NCBI RefSeq assembly: GCF_003852895.1
Contig: NZ_QUSW01000003.1
Location: forward strand, 310,001-374,000
DNA: 64,000 nucleotides
Source of the DNA: Rhizobacter terrae
GTDB taxonomy: Bacteria; Pseudomonadota; Gammaproteobacteria; Burkholderiales; Burkholderiaceae_C
Direction of reading: 5' to 3'
Of this stretch, positions 24,828 to 36,232 are shown in pieces; within the stretch, counting starts at the first letter, position 1, and every line of letters begins with the position of its first letter. The position numbers were made by a program, and so were the translations under genes. Under the pieces are notes generated by a model. The model was given only the letters and a program-made list of their open reading frames with translations. It had not been told where the DNA came from and searched no databases.

Positions 24828-25241
24828 ATGAGCCAACAAGAACTTGCCCAACGCGAGGCCGAGGCCGCCTCCACCGCAGTGCGCCGCGAGCCTGCCGCCG
24901 AGCAGAACACCTCCGTGCTCGTCCCGCTGGTGGACGTGAGCGAAGACGACACCGGCATCACCGTGGTGGCCGACGTGCCCGGTGCTTCGCGCGAGACACT
25001 GTCGCTCGACGTGGACAGCGACACACTGACCATCGAGGCGCCCATCGCGCTGAACCCGCCGACCGAGCTGCAGGCGGTGTACGCCGAAGTGCGCTCGGGC
25101 CGCTACCGCCGCAGCTTCACGCTCAGCCGCGAGCTGGACAGCCAGCGCATCGAGGCGACGCTGAAGGACGGCGTGCTGACGCTGCGCGTGCCGAAGCTGG
25201 AGAAGGCAAGGCCTCGGCGGATTGAAGTGAAGACGGCTTGA
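24828..25241 (+). CDS. Hsp20/alpha-crystallin small heat-shock protein
   Basis: 137 aa, second gene of the heat-shock pair. An acidic N-terminal arm (residues 1-30) precedes the alpha-crystallin domain (VPLVDVSEDDTGITVVADVPG; LTIEAPI; RYRRSFTLSRELDSQRIEATLKDGVLTLRVPK). Both partners end in the same RPRRIEV tail, which suggests they co-assemble, as IbpA/IbpB-type pairs do. AAGGAG precedes the start. Distinct N-terminal arms indicate an old duplication. Confidence 0.92.
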   Translation: MSQQELAQREAEAASTAVRREPAAEQNTSVLVPLVDVSEDDTGITVVADVPGASRETLSLDVDSDTLTIEAPIALNPPTELQAVYAEVRSGRYRRSFTLSRELDSQRIEATLKDGVLTLRVPKLEKARPRRIEVKTA

Positions 25242-25265
25242 GCCGGGAAGGCCCCGACACGCACA

Positions 25266-26012
25266 TCAAGGCGCTTCGGGGTCCCTTTTCAAATCCTTGA
25301 ACGCCGCGAAGAACCAGCTTCGCATCCCCACCACCAGCGTGTAGGGCCGCTTCTGCGCAACCTGCAGCTTCTGGTCCGCCAGGTGCTGCTGCGCGAAGTC
25401 CTGCCCCACGCGCTGCAGGCGCTCCACGAAGGTCGCCGCCTGGCTCGGGCTCACCTGCCCGTGCACCAGCATCAGCAGCTCGCCCTCACCGTCGAAGCCA
25501 CCGTTGTAGTAGTCGTCCACCACGTGCTTGCGGAAGAACTGCATCACCGGGCCGTTGGGCCGCCAGCGAAAGCCCTTGGCCACCTTCAGCCGGTAGCGGT
25601 TCAAGGGCCGCAGCTCGATGATGCCCAGCCGATCCAGCGCCACGAGGTAGGCCACGCACTCCGGTTCGCTGAAGGTGTAGGTGGCAATCATCTGCTCGAA
25701 GGTCCACTGGCTCAGGCAGCAGATGGCCAGCAGCAGCAGCCGCTTGTCGGCCACCACGGCCCGCTCCTGCTCCAGGGTCAGCTCGGCGCGCAGCGGCTGC
25801 GCATCGGCCACCTTGCGTGCCAGTTCGGCGAAGTCCATCTTCAGCACGCGCAGCACGTCGTCGATGCGTGACAGCGGCATGTCCGCCTTGGAAAACACGC
25901 GCTTGATGCTGGACTCCGACATCTGCAGATGCCGGGCCAGGTCGGCGTAGGTCACGTTCGACGCCTTCAGCTCGGCCTTCAGCGCGTTGACCAGGTCCTG
26001 GGTGGTGCTCAT
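25266..26012 (-). CDS. XRE-family regulator with C-terminal sensing domain
   Basis: 248 aa. The N-terminal HTH is at residues 8-45 (ALKAELKASNVTYADLARHLQMSESSIKRVFSK), and a C-terminal ~190-residue domain of unknown ligand follows (contains KGFRWRPNGPVMQFFRKHVVDDYY). Met at 26012 directly precedes the HTH; the in-frame upstream sequence lies within the operator region. A perfect 7-bp inverted repeat sits 18-38 bases upstream, facing the divergent envelope operon that starts at 26121, so autoregulation and control of that operon are likely. Confidence 0.85.
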   Translation of the reverse strand: MSTTQDLVNALKAELKASNVTYADLARHLQMSESSIKRVFSKADMPLSRIDDVLRVLKMDFAELARKVADAQPLRAELTLEQERAVVADKRLLLLAICCLSQWTFEQMIATYTFSEPECVAYLVALDRLGIIELRPLNRYRLKVAKGFRWRPNGPVMQFFRKHVVDDYYNGGFDGEGELLMLVHGQVSPSQAATFVERLQRVGQDFAQQHLADQKLQVAQKRPYTLVVGMRSWFFAAFKDLKRDPEAP

Positions 26013-26029
26013 CCCCTCGATCCCCCAAA

Positions 26030-26050
26030 AAGTATCGCGTGATGATACTT
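26030..26050. promoter_or_regulatory. Inverted repeat in divergent promoter region
   Basis: AAGTATC-GCGTGAT-GATACTT: 7-bp perfect arms with a 7-base centre, between the XRE regulator (start 26012) and the YiaAB gene (start about 26121). It is a candidate operator. Confidence 0.5.
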
Positions 26051-26120
26051 GCGATGGCGAGAAGCACAACCCTCCCCGGCGTGATTGATACCCACGCCGC
26101 CCCTCACGATGATCGCGGCC

Positions 26121-26597
26121 ATGTCCAACAACCGCTCATCGACCATGAACTCCCCCGCGATCCGCAAAGACACGAAGGCCTGGAAGGCCCAGGTCTGGAT
26201 CTCCTTCGTCGCCGCCGCCGGCCTGTGCGGCATCGGCCTGGCCTACCTGCCGGGCCGCGACGTGGACCGCGCGTTCATGGTGATGGGCTACGTGTTCTGC
26301 ATGTGCACGGCCTTCGCCCTGTCGAAGTACGTGCGCGACAACGAAGGCCGCCGCATCGACACGCCGATGTGGGGCCTGGTGGTGTGGGGCGGCTTTGGCC
26401 TGGCCATGCTGCTCACCGCCTGGGGCCTGGGCGAGATGGCCATCAACCCGACCTACAAGGCCTTCATGGGCGTGAGCTGGCTGTTCCTCATCTCCAGCGT
26501 GTTCACCCTGGCCAAGACGCTGCGCGATGCGCATGAAGCGCTGATCGCCGACGCCCGCCGCGAAGGCATGGCGATGCGCAACGGCCGCGACGAGTAA
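26121..26597 (+). CDS. YiaA/YiaB family inner-membrane protein
   Basis: 158 aa from the ATG at 26121 (26085 and 26145 are other possible starts). Four hydrophobic helices are arranged as two YiaAB-type two-helix units (WISFVAAAGLCGIGLAYLPG/AFMVMGYVFCMCTAFALSKYVRD and MWGLVVWGGFGLAMLLTAWGLG/FMGVSWLFLISSVFTLAKTLRD). Function of the family is unknown; an inner-membrane location is clear. It is the first gene of a tightly packed run with an exported protein, a DUF2145 protein and an amidohydrolase. Confidence 0.85.
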   Translation: MSNNRSSTMNSPAIRKDTKAWKAQVWISFVAAAGLCGIGLAYLPGRDVDRAFMVMGYVFCMCTAFALSKYVRDNEGRRIDTPMWGLVVWGGFGLAMLLTAWGLGEMAINPTYKAFMGVSWLFLISSVFTLAKTLRDAHEALIADARREGMAMRNGRDE

Positions 26598-26619
26598 GCG
26601 CCACTGCAGGAGACCCGAC

Positions 26620-27036
26620 ATGACACGCCTGATTCCGATGACCCTGCTGGCCGCGGCGCTGGCCCTCGGCAGTGCCCGGGCCAGCGCCCATCCGCCCAAC
26701 GCCTCCGACGCGAGCGCCCTGTCGATGCTGCCCATCGCCGTCTCGGTCACGGCACCGGTCACGCTGCTGTCTGCCGGTGCCGTGCTCACGGTGGTGGCGG
26801 TGGAGGCCACGAGCACCGACACCGTGTGGGTGCTGGAGCGCGCCTCCGACGGCACGCGCATGAGCCTCACGCTGTCGGGCGCTGCGGCGGGCGGCCTGTC
26901 GGTGGCGGCCGGCGCGTCCGTCACGGTGACGGCCTTCAGCGCGGGCTGGGTGCTGTCGCAGGCGGGCCAGGCGATCGCCTACATCCCCAATGCCGTGGGC
27001 AAGGCGCTGCTCTACAACGAGCGCATCACACCATGA
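26620..27036 (+). CDS. Small exported protein, hypothetical
   Basis: 138 aa. Signal peptide at residues 1-24 (ends ASAHP), followed by a Ser/Thr/Val/Ala-rich beta-type domain (VSVTAPVTLLSAGAVLTVVAVEATS) and GKALLYNE near the end. It is often found beside DUF2145 genes, and here the DUF2145 start overlaps its stop (ATGA), implying coupled synthesis of the pair. AGGAG precedes the start. No enzyme motif is seen. Confidence 0.75.
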   Translation: MTRLIPMTLLAAALALGSARASAHPPNASDASALSMLPIAVSVTAPVTLLSAGAVLTVVAVEATSTDTVWVLERASDGTRMSLTLSGAAAGGLSVAAGASVTVTAFSAGWVLSQAGQAIAYIPNAVGKALLYNERITP

Positions 27037-27812
27037 ACGCACTGCGGCGCACCGCGGTCTCGATGGTGCTCGCAGCCACCGCCTTCACCGCCCAGGCGGG
27101 CCGGTCGTGCGAGCCGCAGCGTCCCGATGCCGGAAAGATCGTGCAGGCCATGACCCTGGCCGATCACGTGAAGACGATGCTGGATGCCAGCGGCGCCCAG
27201 GTGGTGGTGCTGGCGCGCATCGGGCAGGACCTGAGCAAGTACGGCCAGCGCTACTCGCACCTGGGCCTGGCCTACCGCGACGGCAACACCTGGCGCATCG
27301 CGCACAAGCTCAACGAATGCGGCACGGCGCATGCCGCGGTGTTCCGCCAGGGCCTGGGCGAGTTCTTCCTCGATGACCTCTTCGAGTTCCAGGCCGGCGT
27401 GGCCGTGCTCTCGCCGCCGGTGCAACAGAAGCTGCTGCCCGTGCTCAGGGACAACGCCCGCCTGGCGCAGCTCAACACGCCGAACTACAGCATGGTCGCC
27501 TACCCCTGGGCGCAGGTCTACCAGCAGTCCAACCAGTGGGCGCTGGAGACGCTCGCGATGTCGCAGGACCCGTACGCCACCACGCGCGAAGGCGCGCAGT
27601 CGTGGCTGCGGGCGCAGGGCTACCAGCCGACCACCTTGCACCTGTCGGCCTTCCAGCGCCTGGGTGCGCGCATGACCGCCGCCAACGTGTCCTTCGACGA
27701 CCACCCCAACGGCAAGCGCTTCACCGACCGCATCGAGACCGTGACGGTGGATTCGGTCTTCACCTGGCTGCAGCGCAGCGCTCTCGCGCAGGCGCCGGTC
27801 GCCGTGCGCTGA
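27033..27812 (+). CDS. DUF2145 family exported protein
   Basis: 259 aa. Signal peptide at residues 1-22, then the DUF2145 body with Cys26, QDLSKYGQRYSHLGLAYRDG, WRIAHKLNECGTAHAAVFRQGLGEFF and NYSMVAYPWAQVYQQSNQWALETLA. The H in YSHLGLAY and the C in NECGTAHA recall NlpC/P60-like permuted papain enzymes, so a peptidase or amidase activity in the periplasm is possible but unproven. ATGA overlap with the gene before it, 10 bases to the amidohydrolase after it. Confidence 0.8.
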   Translation: MNALRRTAVSMVLAATAFTAQAGRSCEPQRPDAGKIVQAMTLADHVKTMLDASGAQVVVLARIGQDLSKYGQRYSHLGLAYRDGNTWRIAHKLNECGTAHAAVFRQGLGEFFLDDLFEFQAGVAVLSPPVQQKLLPVLRDNARLAQLNTPNYSMVAYPWAQVYQQSNQWALETLAMSQDPYATTREGAQSWLRAQGYQPTTLHLSAFQRLGARMTAANVSFDDHPNGKRFTDRIETVTVDSVFTWLQRSALAQAPVAVR

Positions 27813-27822
27813 GGAGCACGAC

Positions 27823-29076
27823 ATGCATCGCCGACACGTCCTCGGATGCTGCGCCGCCCTCGGCGCGGGCCTGTTCACCAGCCTGGCCCCGCAGGCCCAG
27901 GCCTTCACCCTGCGCGACGGCCTGAGCAACCCGTGCCTGGGCACATTGCCGCCGGACCTGGCCCGGCACGACATCGTGCTGCAGGCCTTCGAGGGCATCG
28001 CCATCGACCAGCTGTGGGACGCGCATGCCCACCTGCTGGGCACGGGCGACTCCGGCTCGGGCTGCACCGTCAACGCCCGCATGCACGAGTGGTGGCACCC
28101 GGGCGACGTGATCCGGCGCAAGGCCATCCTCAACGCGGCCTGCGTGGGCAGCGACGCGGCCACCGTGGATGGCGCCTACCTTCAGCGCCTGAAGACCCTG
28201 GCCGAGGCCTTCCCCCAGGGCGCAAAGTGGCTGCTGTTCGCCTTCGACCACGCCCACGACGACACCGGCCAGCGGCGCCCCGACTGGACCACCTTCCACG
28301 TGCCCAACGCCTATGCGATGAAGGTCGCTGCCGACCACCGCGAGCGCTTCGAGTGGGTGGCCTCGGTGCATCCGTACCGCGACGACGCGCTGCAGCGGCT
28401 GGACGAGGCCATCGAACAAGGCGCGGTCGCCATCAAGTGGCTGCCCAGCGCGATGAACATCGACCTGCGGCACCCGCGCTGCCGGCCCTTCTACGACCGC
28501 CTCGCGCAAAGCCGCCTGCCGCTGATCGTGCATTGCGGCGAGGAGAAGGCCGTGCCCGGAGCGGGCCGCGACGAGCTCGGCAACCCGCTGCTGGCCCGCC
28601 GCCCGCTGGAAGCCGGCGTGCGGGTGGTGATGGCGCATGCCGCGTCGCTCGGGCATGCGCTGGACATCGACCGTCCCTCGCAGCCGCGCGTCGCCGCTTT
28701 CGAACTCTGGTCCCGGCTGATGGACGAGCCCGAGTGGCGAGGCCGCCTCGTCGCCGACATCTCCGCCGTGTTCCAGGCCAACCGCCGCGCCGAAGTGCAC
28801 CGCGCCGTCGTCCAGCGCGAGGAATGGCACCCGCGCCTGCTGCACGGCTCCGACTACCCGCTGCCCGGCGTGATGCCCTTGTTCGCGCCCGGCCAGCTCG
28901 TGTCCGAGGGACTGCTGGACGAGGGCGACGTCGAGCCGCTGCGGCGCATCCGCACGCACAACCCGCTGCTGTTCGACTTCGTCCTCAAGCGCCGCCTGCA
29001 CCTGGGCGATGTGCGCCTGCCACCCTCCGTCTTCGCGACCCGCCGGTTCTTCCAGCGCGACACTCGCGAGGCTTGA
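27823..29076 (+). CDS. Exported amidohydrolase-type metal hydrolase
   Basis: 417 aa. N-terminal RR-containing signal (MHRRHVLGCCAALGAG), Tat-like, to about residue 27. The mature TIM barrel carries metal-site motifs of amidohydrolase_2 type: DAHAHLLG (residues 66-73), KWLPSAMN, LIVHCGEE, VVMAHAASLGH and LLHGSDYPLPG. It thus has the His/Asp ligands for a mononuclear or binuclear site. The substrate is unknown. Last gene of the YiaAB-DUF2145 run, with spacing of 10 bases to the previous gene. A periplasmic location is unusual for the superfamily. Confidence 0.82.
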   Translation: MHRRHVLGCCAALGAGLFTSLAPQAQAFTLRDGLSNPCLGTLPPDLARHDIVLQAFEGIAIDQLWDAHAHLLGTGDSGSGCTVNARMHEWWHPGDVIRRKAILNAACVGSDAATVDGAYLQRLKTLAEAFPQGAKWLLFAFDHAHDDTGQRRPDWTTFHVPNAYAMKVAADHRERFEWVASVHPYRDDALQRLDEAIEQGAVAIKWLPSAMNIDLRHPRCRPFYDRLAQSRLPLIVHCGEEKAVPGAGRDELGNPLLARRPLEAGVRVVMAHAASLGHALDIDRPSQPRVAAFELWSRLMDEPEWRGRLVADISAVFQANRRAEVHRAVVQREEWHPRLLHGSDYPLPGVMPLFAPGQLVSEGLLDEGDVEPLRRIRTHNPLLFDFVLKRRLHLGDVRLPPSVFATRRFFQRDTREA

Positions 29077-29152
29077 GGGAAAGCGTCACCCCGGTTGTCG
29101 CGGCTTGCCGCTACAGTCGCCGACCAACAGGACCGTTTGCAGGAGCCACGCC

Positions 29153-31072
29153 TTGTCGTCCGCCCACGATCATCCGAACCAGTTCGCCTTGCTCGGCCAG
29201 CGCCGTTTCGCACCCTTCTTCTGGACGCAGTTCCTCGGGGCCGGCAACGACAACCTCTTCAAGTTCGCCTTCACCGTGATGGTGACGTTCAAGCTGTCGG
29301 TGTCGTGGCTGCCGCCGGAAACGGCGGGCGCCATCATCGCGGGCGTCTTCATCCTGCCGTTCCTGCTGTTCTCGGCCACCAGCGGACAGCTCACCGACAA
29401 GTACGACAAGACCCGCGTGATCCAGTGGGTGAAGTCCCTGGAGGTGGCCATCATGCTGCTGGCGGCCTGGGGCTTCTGGACCACCAACGTGCCCGTGCTG
29501 CTGGCCTGCGTGTTCTTCATGGGGCTGCACTCCACGCTGTTCGGCCCGGTGAAGTTCGCCTACCTGCCGCAGCACCTGAACGAGCGCGAACTCACCGGCG
29601 GCAACGGCATGGTGGAGATGGGCACCTTCGTCGCCATCTTGCTGGGCCAGGTGGCCGGCGGGCTGTTGATCGCGATTCCCGAGGCCGGGCGCCACTACGT
29701 CGCCATCGGCTGCGTGACCGTCGCCGTGCTGGGACGGCTCACCGCGCAGTTCGTGCCGCCCTCGCCCTCGACCGATCCGGGCCTGAAGATCAACTGGAAC
29801 CCGGTGACCGAGACGCTGAGCAACCTCAAGCTCGCGCACGGCAACATCGTGGTGTACCGCTCGCTGCTGGGCATCTCGTGGATGTGGTTCTTCGGCGCGG
29901 TGTTCCTGTCGGAGTTCCCGGCCTTCGCCAAGCAGGTGCTGCACGGCGACGAGCACGTCGCATCGCTGCTGCTGGTGGTGTTCTCGGTGGGCATCGGCAT
30001 CGGCTCGCTGATGTGCGAGATGCTGTCCAAGCGGCATGTGGAAATCGGCCTGGTGCCGCTGGGCGCCATCGGCATGACCATCTTCGCGGTGGACCTGTAC
30101 TTCGCCTCGCGCAGCCTGCCGCCGGCGGCCAGCCTGGGCGTGGCCGAGTTCGTGCGGCAACCGGCGCACTGGCGGGTGATGGCCGACCTCGGGCTGCTGT
30201 CGCTCTTCGCGGGCATCTACAGCGTGCCGATGTACGCGCTGATCCAGCTGCGCTCAGTGCCCAGCCACCGGGCGCGCATCATCGCGGCGAACAACATCCT
30301 CAACGCGCTGTTCATGATCGTGAGTTCGCTGCTGGTGGGCCTGCTGCTGAGCCTGCACTTCACGATTCCGCAGGTGTTCCTCGCCACGGGCCTGGCCAAT
30401 GCGGTGGTGGCGACCTACATCTTCCTCTTGATGCCGGAGTACCTGCTGCGCTTCATCGCGTTCATCGCGACGCGGCTGATCTACCGGTTCAAGGTGATCA
30501 ACGACGAGCACATCCCGACGCAGGGCGCGGCCATCCTCGTGTGCAACCACGTGAGCTTCGTCGATGCGGTGCTGCTGATGGCGGCCAGCCCGCGGCCGAT
30601 CCGCTTCATCATGGACCACCGCATCTTCAAGATCCCGGTGCTGGGCACGCTGTTCAAGCTGGCCAAGGCGATTCCCATCGCGCCGCAAAAGGAAGACCCG
30701 GCGGCCTACGACCGGGCCTTCGCCGAGGCGCGCAAGGTGCTGGAAGAAGGCGACCTGCTGTGCATCTTCCCCGAAGGCGGCATCACCCGCGACGGACGCC
30801 TGCAGGAGTTCAAGGGCGGCGTGATGAAGATCCTGCAGACGCACCCGGTGCCGGTGGTGCCCATGGCCCTGCGCAACCTGTGGGGCTCGTTCTTCTCGCG
30901 CATCGACGGCGCGGCGATGACCAAGCCCTTCCGTCGCGGCATCTTCAGCAGCGTCGGCCTGGCGGTGGGCGAACCCCTGGCCGCGGCGGACGTGAGCCCG
31001 CAGCGCCTGCGTGAGCGGGTGCAGGACCTGCTGGGCAGCGAGGACGGGACGGTGCAGCAAGTTCCCGCGTGA
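29153..31072 (+). CDS. MFS transporter fused to PlsC-type acyltransferase
   Basis: 639 aa from a TTG start with AGGAG 7 bases upstream; no ATG lies near the conserved start (NQFALLGQRRFAPFFWTQFLGAGNDNLFKF). Residues 1-430 form a 10-12 helix MFS transporter of the LplT lysophospholipid type. Residues 440-639 form a 1-acyl-glycerol-3-phosphate acyltransferase with the HX4D catalytic motif (NHVSFVDAVLL) and the FPEGGITRDG block. The fusion would flip lysophospholipid inward and re-acylate it, a complete membrane repair route in one chain. The Aas acyl-ACP synthetase part found in some relatives is absent. Confidence 0.9.
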   Translation: MSSAHDHPNQFALLGQRRFAPFFWTQFLGAGNDNLFKFAFTVMVTFKLSVSWLPPETAGAIIAGVFILPFLLFSATSGQLTDKYDKTRVIQWVKSLEVAIMLLAAWGFWTTNVPVLLACVFFMGLHSTLFGPVKFAYLPQHLNERELTGGNGMVEMGTFVAILLGQVAGGLLIAIPEAGRHYVAIGCVTVAVLGRLTAQFVPPSPSTDPGLKINWNPVTETLSNLKLAHGNIVVYRSLLGISWMWFFGAVFLSEFPAFAKQVLHGDEHVASLLLVVFSVGIGIGSLMCEMLSKRHVEIGLVPLGAIGMTIFAVDLYFASRSLPPAASLGVAEFVRQPAHWRVMADLGLLSLFAGIYSVPMYALIQLRSVPSHRARIIAANNILNALFMIVSSLLVGLLLSLHFTIPQVFLATGLANAVVATYIFLLMPEYLLRFIAFIATRLIYRFKVINDEHIPTQGAAILVCNHVSFVDAVLLMAASPRPIRFIMDHRIFKIPVLGTLFKLAKAIPIAPQKEDPAAYDRAFAEARKVLEEGDLLCIFPEGGITRDGRLQEFKGGVMKILQTHPVPVVPMALRNLWGSFFSRIDGAAMTKPFRRGIFSSVGLAVGEPLAAADVSPQRLRERVQDLLGSEDGTVQQVPA

Positions 31073-31098
31073 CAATGCCGGCCCAAGGAGAAAGCAAG

Positions 31099-31776
31099 AT
31101 GGGCTTCACGCTGAGCCGGGGGGCGATCGCACGCATCGCGCCGTTCGTGCTGTTCATGGTGCTGCTGTTCGCGCGGGGCAATGTGCCGCAGGCCATGCTG
31201 CCCTTCGACGTGCGCTGGATCTACGGCATCGCCGTGCTGGCGGTGGGCGGCCTGGTGCTCTGGTTCTGGCGCGAATACGGCGAGCTCGACCGGCAGAACC
31301 TGCCCTCGCTGCAGGAGACCAGCATTGCCGTGCTGGTGGGCGTGGCGGTGTTCGTGCTGTGGATCAACCTGGACGCCAAGCCGCTGCGCATCGGCGAAGC
31401 CACCGCCACCTTCACGCCGCTGGATGCCAACGGGCAGATCATCTGGCCGCTGGCTGTGGTGCGCTGGATCGGCGCGTCGCTGCTGGTACCGGTGATGGAA
31501 GAGCTCTTCTGGCGCAGCTTCCTCATGCGCTGGATCGACAAGCCGCAGTTCGAGACGGTGGTGCCGCAGCAGGTGACGATGAAGGCCATCGTGCTGTCGA
31601 CCTTCGTGTTCATGCTGGCCCACACGCTGTGGCTGGCGGCGATCATCGCCGGCCTGGCCTACGCGTGGCTGTTCGTGCGCACCGGCAAGCTGTGGGTGCC
31701 GGTGATCGCGCATGCAGTGACCAACGGGGTGCTCGGGGTCTGGGTGCTGTTGACGGGGAACTGGGCGTTCTGGTGA
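31099..31776 (+). CDS. CAAX-type (CPBP) intramembrane protease, PEP-CTERM associated
   Basis: 225 aa, six to seven membrane helices. The glutamate-pair motif EELFWRSFLMRW (about residues 134-145) and later FMLAHTLWLAA and VIAHAVTNGVLGVW supply the Glu/His residues of CPBP glutamic proteases. The overall layout resembles the CAAX prenyl protease-related family that co-occurs with exosortase and PEP-CTERM proteins, consistent with the two PEP-CTERM genes here. Met at 31099 has AAGGAG at 31085-31090. It begins 26 bases after the MFS-acyltransferase stop, probably co-transcribed. Confidence 0.85.
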   Translation: MGFTLSRGAIARIAPFVLFMVLLFARGNVPQAMLPFDVRWIYGIAVLAVGGLVLWFWREYGELDRQNLPSLQETSIAVLVGVAVFVLWINLDAKPLRIGEATATFTPLDANGQIIWPLAVVRWIGASLLVPVMEELFWRSFLMRWIDKPQFETVVPQQVTMKAIVLSTFVFMLAHTLWLAAIIAGLAYAWLFVRTGKLWVPVIAHAVTNGVLGVWVLLTGNWAFW

Positions 31777-31785
31777 TCCGCAGGG

Positions 31786-33998
<2,213 letters not shown>

Positions 33999-34047
33999 GC
34001 CGTTGAGGGCCTGACGGGGCCCGTGCCAAGGAGGGCAGAATTGTCCC

Positions 34048-36111
34048 ATGTCCCTGCCCGCCGCCGAGCCCGAGAACCCCAAGCGCGAGAAGTCCGCACC
34101 GCAACGGGCGATGGAGAAGCTCGGCCTGGTGCGCGACATCGACCTCGCGCTGCACCTGCCCTACCGCTACGAGGACGAGACGCGCATCGTCTCCATCGCC
34201 TCGCTGCGCGACGGCGACAACGCGCAGGTCGAAGGCACGGTGCGCGACGCGCAGGTGCAGTTCCGGCCGCGCCGGCAACTGGTGGTGCGCATGGACGACG
34301 TGAGCGGCGGCCTGCTGGTGCTGCGCTTCATCAACTTCTACCCGTCGCACCAGAAGACGCTGGCCGCGGGCCATCGGGTGCGTGTGCGCGGCGAGGTGAG
34401 AGGCGGCTTCTTCGGGCTGGAGATGGTGCACCCGACCTTCAAGGCGGTCGAGGAGGACACGCCGCTGGCCACTGCGCTCACGCCGGTCTACCCGACCTCC
34501 GCCGCGCTGCCGCAGGCCTACCTGCGCAAGGCGGTGGCCTCGGGCGTGCAGCGCGCCGACCTGGCGGATTTCATCCCCGCCGAGCTGGTGCCCAAGGGCA
34601 TGACCAGCCTGCGCGAGTCGCTGCGCTTCCTGCACCACCCCACGCCCGACGTGAGCCTGGCGGAGCTGGAGGACAAGAGCCACCCCGCTTGGCAGCGCCT
34701 GAAGTTCGAGGAGCTGCTGGCGCAGCAGCTGTCGCAGCTGCAGTCGCGCCGCGAGCGCGACCTGCAGCGTGCCCCTGCGTTCGAGATCAAGGCCGGCGGC
34801 CTGCAGGAGAAGCTGCTGGCCGCCCTGCCCTTCGCGCTCACGCCGGCCCAGCGCCGCGTGGTCGAGGAGATCGCCGGGGACCTGCAGAAGGACGTGCCCA
34901 TGCACCGCCTGCTGCAAGGCGACGTGGGCTCGGGCAAGACCGTGGTCGCGGCGCTGAGCGCGGCCATCGCCATCGAGGCGGGCTGGCAGTGCGCGCTGAT
35001 GGCACCCACCGAAATCCTCGCCGAGCAGCACTTCCGCAAGCTCATCGGCTGGCTCACGCCGCTGGGCGTGGGCCTGGCCTGGCTCACCGGCAGCCGCAAG
35101 GGCAAGGCGCGCAAGGAGATGCTGGCCAAGGTGGCCTCGGGCGAGGCGAAGCTGATCGTCGGCACGCATGCGGTCATCCAGGACGAGGTGGCGTTCGCCA
35201 GGCTCGGCCTGGCCGTCATCGACGAGCAGCACCGATTCGGCGTGCAGCAGCGGCTCACGCTGCGCCACAAGCTGGCGGCGCAGTCGCTGGAGCCGCACAT
35301 GCTGATGATGAGCGCCACGCCCATCCCGCGCACGCTGGCGATGACGCTCTTCGCCGACCTGGACATCAGCACCATCGACGAGCTGCCGCCCGGGCGCACG
35401 CCCATCGTCACCAAGGTGTTCGGCGACAGCAAGCGCGATGCGGTAATCGAGCGCATCCGCGACGAGGTGGAGCAGGGCCGGCAGGTGTACTGGGTGTGCC
35501 CGCTGATCGAGGAGTCCGAGAAGCTGGACCTGCAGAACGCCACGGCCACGCACCAGCAGCTGTGCGAGGCGCTGCCCGGCCGCGTGGTGGGCCTGCTGCA
35601 CGGACGCATGCCGGCGGCGGAGAAGGCGGCGGTGATGTCGCTGTTCAGCAGCGGCGAGATGGCGGTGCTGGTGAGCACCACGGTGATCGAGGTGGGCGTG
35701 GACGTGCCCAATGCGAGCCTGATGGTCATCGAGCATGCCGAGCGCTTCGGGCTGAGCCAGCTGCACCAGTTGCGCGGCCGCGTGGGCCGCGGCTCAGTGG
35801 CGAGCGTGTGCGTGCTGCTGTACACCGGGCCGCTGTCGGACACGGGCAAGTCGCGGCTCAAGGCGATGGCCGAGACCACCGACGGCTTCGAGATCGCGCG
35901 GCGCGACCTGGACATCCGCGGACCGGGGGAGTTTCTTGGGGCGCGGCAATCGGGCGCACCGCTGCTGCGGTTTGCCGACCTGGCGACGGATGAGCACCTC
36001 GTCAAGACCGCGCGGATCGCCGCCGAGCGCCTGCTGGACCGGTTTCCGCAGGCGGCGGAGAAGCACATCCAGCGATGGCTGGGTGGGCGGTCGGAGTATC
36101 TGAAAGCGTGA
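34048..36111 (+). CDS. recG: ATP-dependent DNA helicase RecG
   Basis: 687 aa. Wedge/OB domain (about 40-160: [22 protein letters not shown]), Walker [11 protein letters not shown] near residue 291, DEQHRFG (DExH box) near 391, [10 protein letters not shown], and C-terminal motifs [34 protein letters not shown]. RecG remodels stalled forks and branch-migrates Holliday junctions. All helicase motifs are intact. The start is 49 bases from the divergent queA start. Confidence 0.97.
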   Translation: MSLPAAEPENPKREKSAPQRAMEKLGLVRDIDLALHLPYRYEDETRIVSIASLRDGDNAQVEGTVRDAQVQFRPRRQLVVRMDDVSGGLLVLRFINFYPSHQKTLAAGHRVRVRGEVRGGFFGLEMVHPTFKAVEEDTPLATALTPVYPTSAALPQAYLRKAVASGVQRADLADFIPAELVPKGMTSLRESLRFLHHPTPDVSLAELEDKSHPAWQRLKFEELLAQQLSQLQSRRERDLQRAPAFEIKAGGLQEKLLAALPFALTPAQRRVVEEIAGDLQKDVPMHRLLQGDVGSGKTVVAALSAAIAIEAGWQCALMAPTEILAEQHFRKLIGWLTPLGVGLAWLTGSRKGKARKEMLAKVASGEAKLIVGTHAVIQDEVAFARLGLAVIDEQHRFGVQQRLTLRHKLAAQSLEPHMLMMSATPIPRTLAMTLFADLDISTIDELPPGRTPIVTKVFGDSKRDAVIERIRDEVEQGRQVYWVCPLIEESEKLDLQNATATHQQLCEALPGRVVGLLHGRMPAAEKAAVMSLFSSGEMAVLVSTTVIEVGVDVPNASLMVIEHAERFGLSQLHQLRGRVGRGSVASVCVLLYTGPLSDTGKSRLKAMAETTDGFEIARRDLDIRGPGEFLGARQSGAPLLRFADLATDEHLVKTARIAAERLLDRFPQAAEKHIQRWLGGRSEYLKA

Positions 36112-36232
36112 GACCAGACTCGTTCCCCGATCACATGCCTTCGTCCGCCTGCGGCGGCCTTCGTCGCAAGGCGCTTGTGCATGACAACGTGGCGCCAGAC
36201 CATGCGCCTCACCTTTGCACATGGAGCTTGCG

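Noticed and set aside
25252-25281. CCCCGA...TCGGGG hairpin after the second Hsp20 gene as a terminator
   Set aside because: Six-bp arms around an 18-base loop with no proper T run; too weak to annotate.
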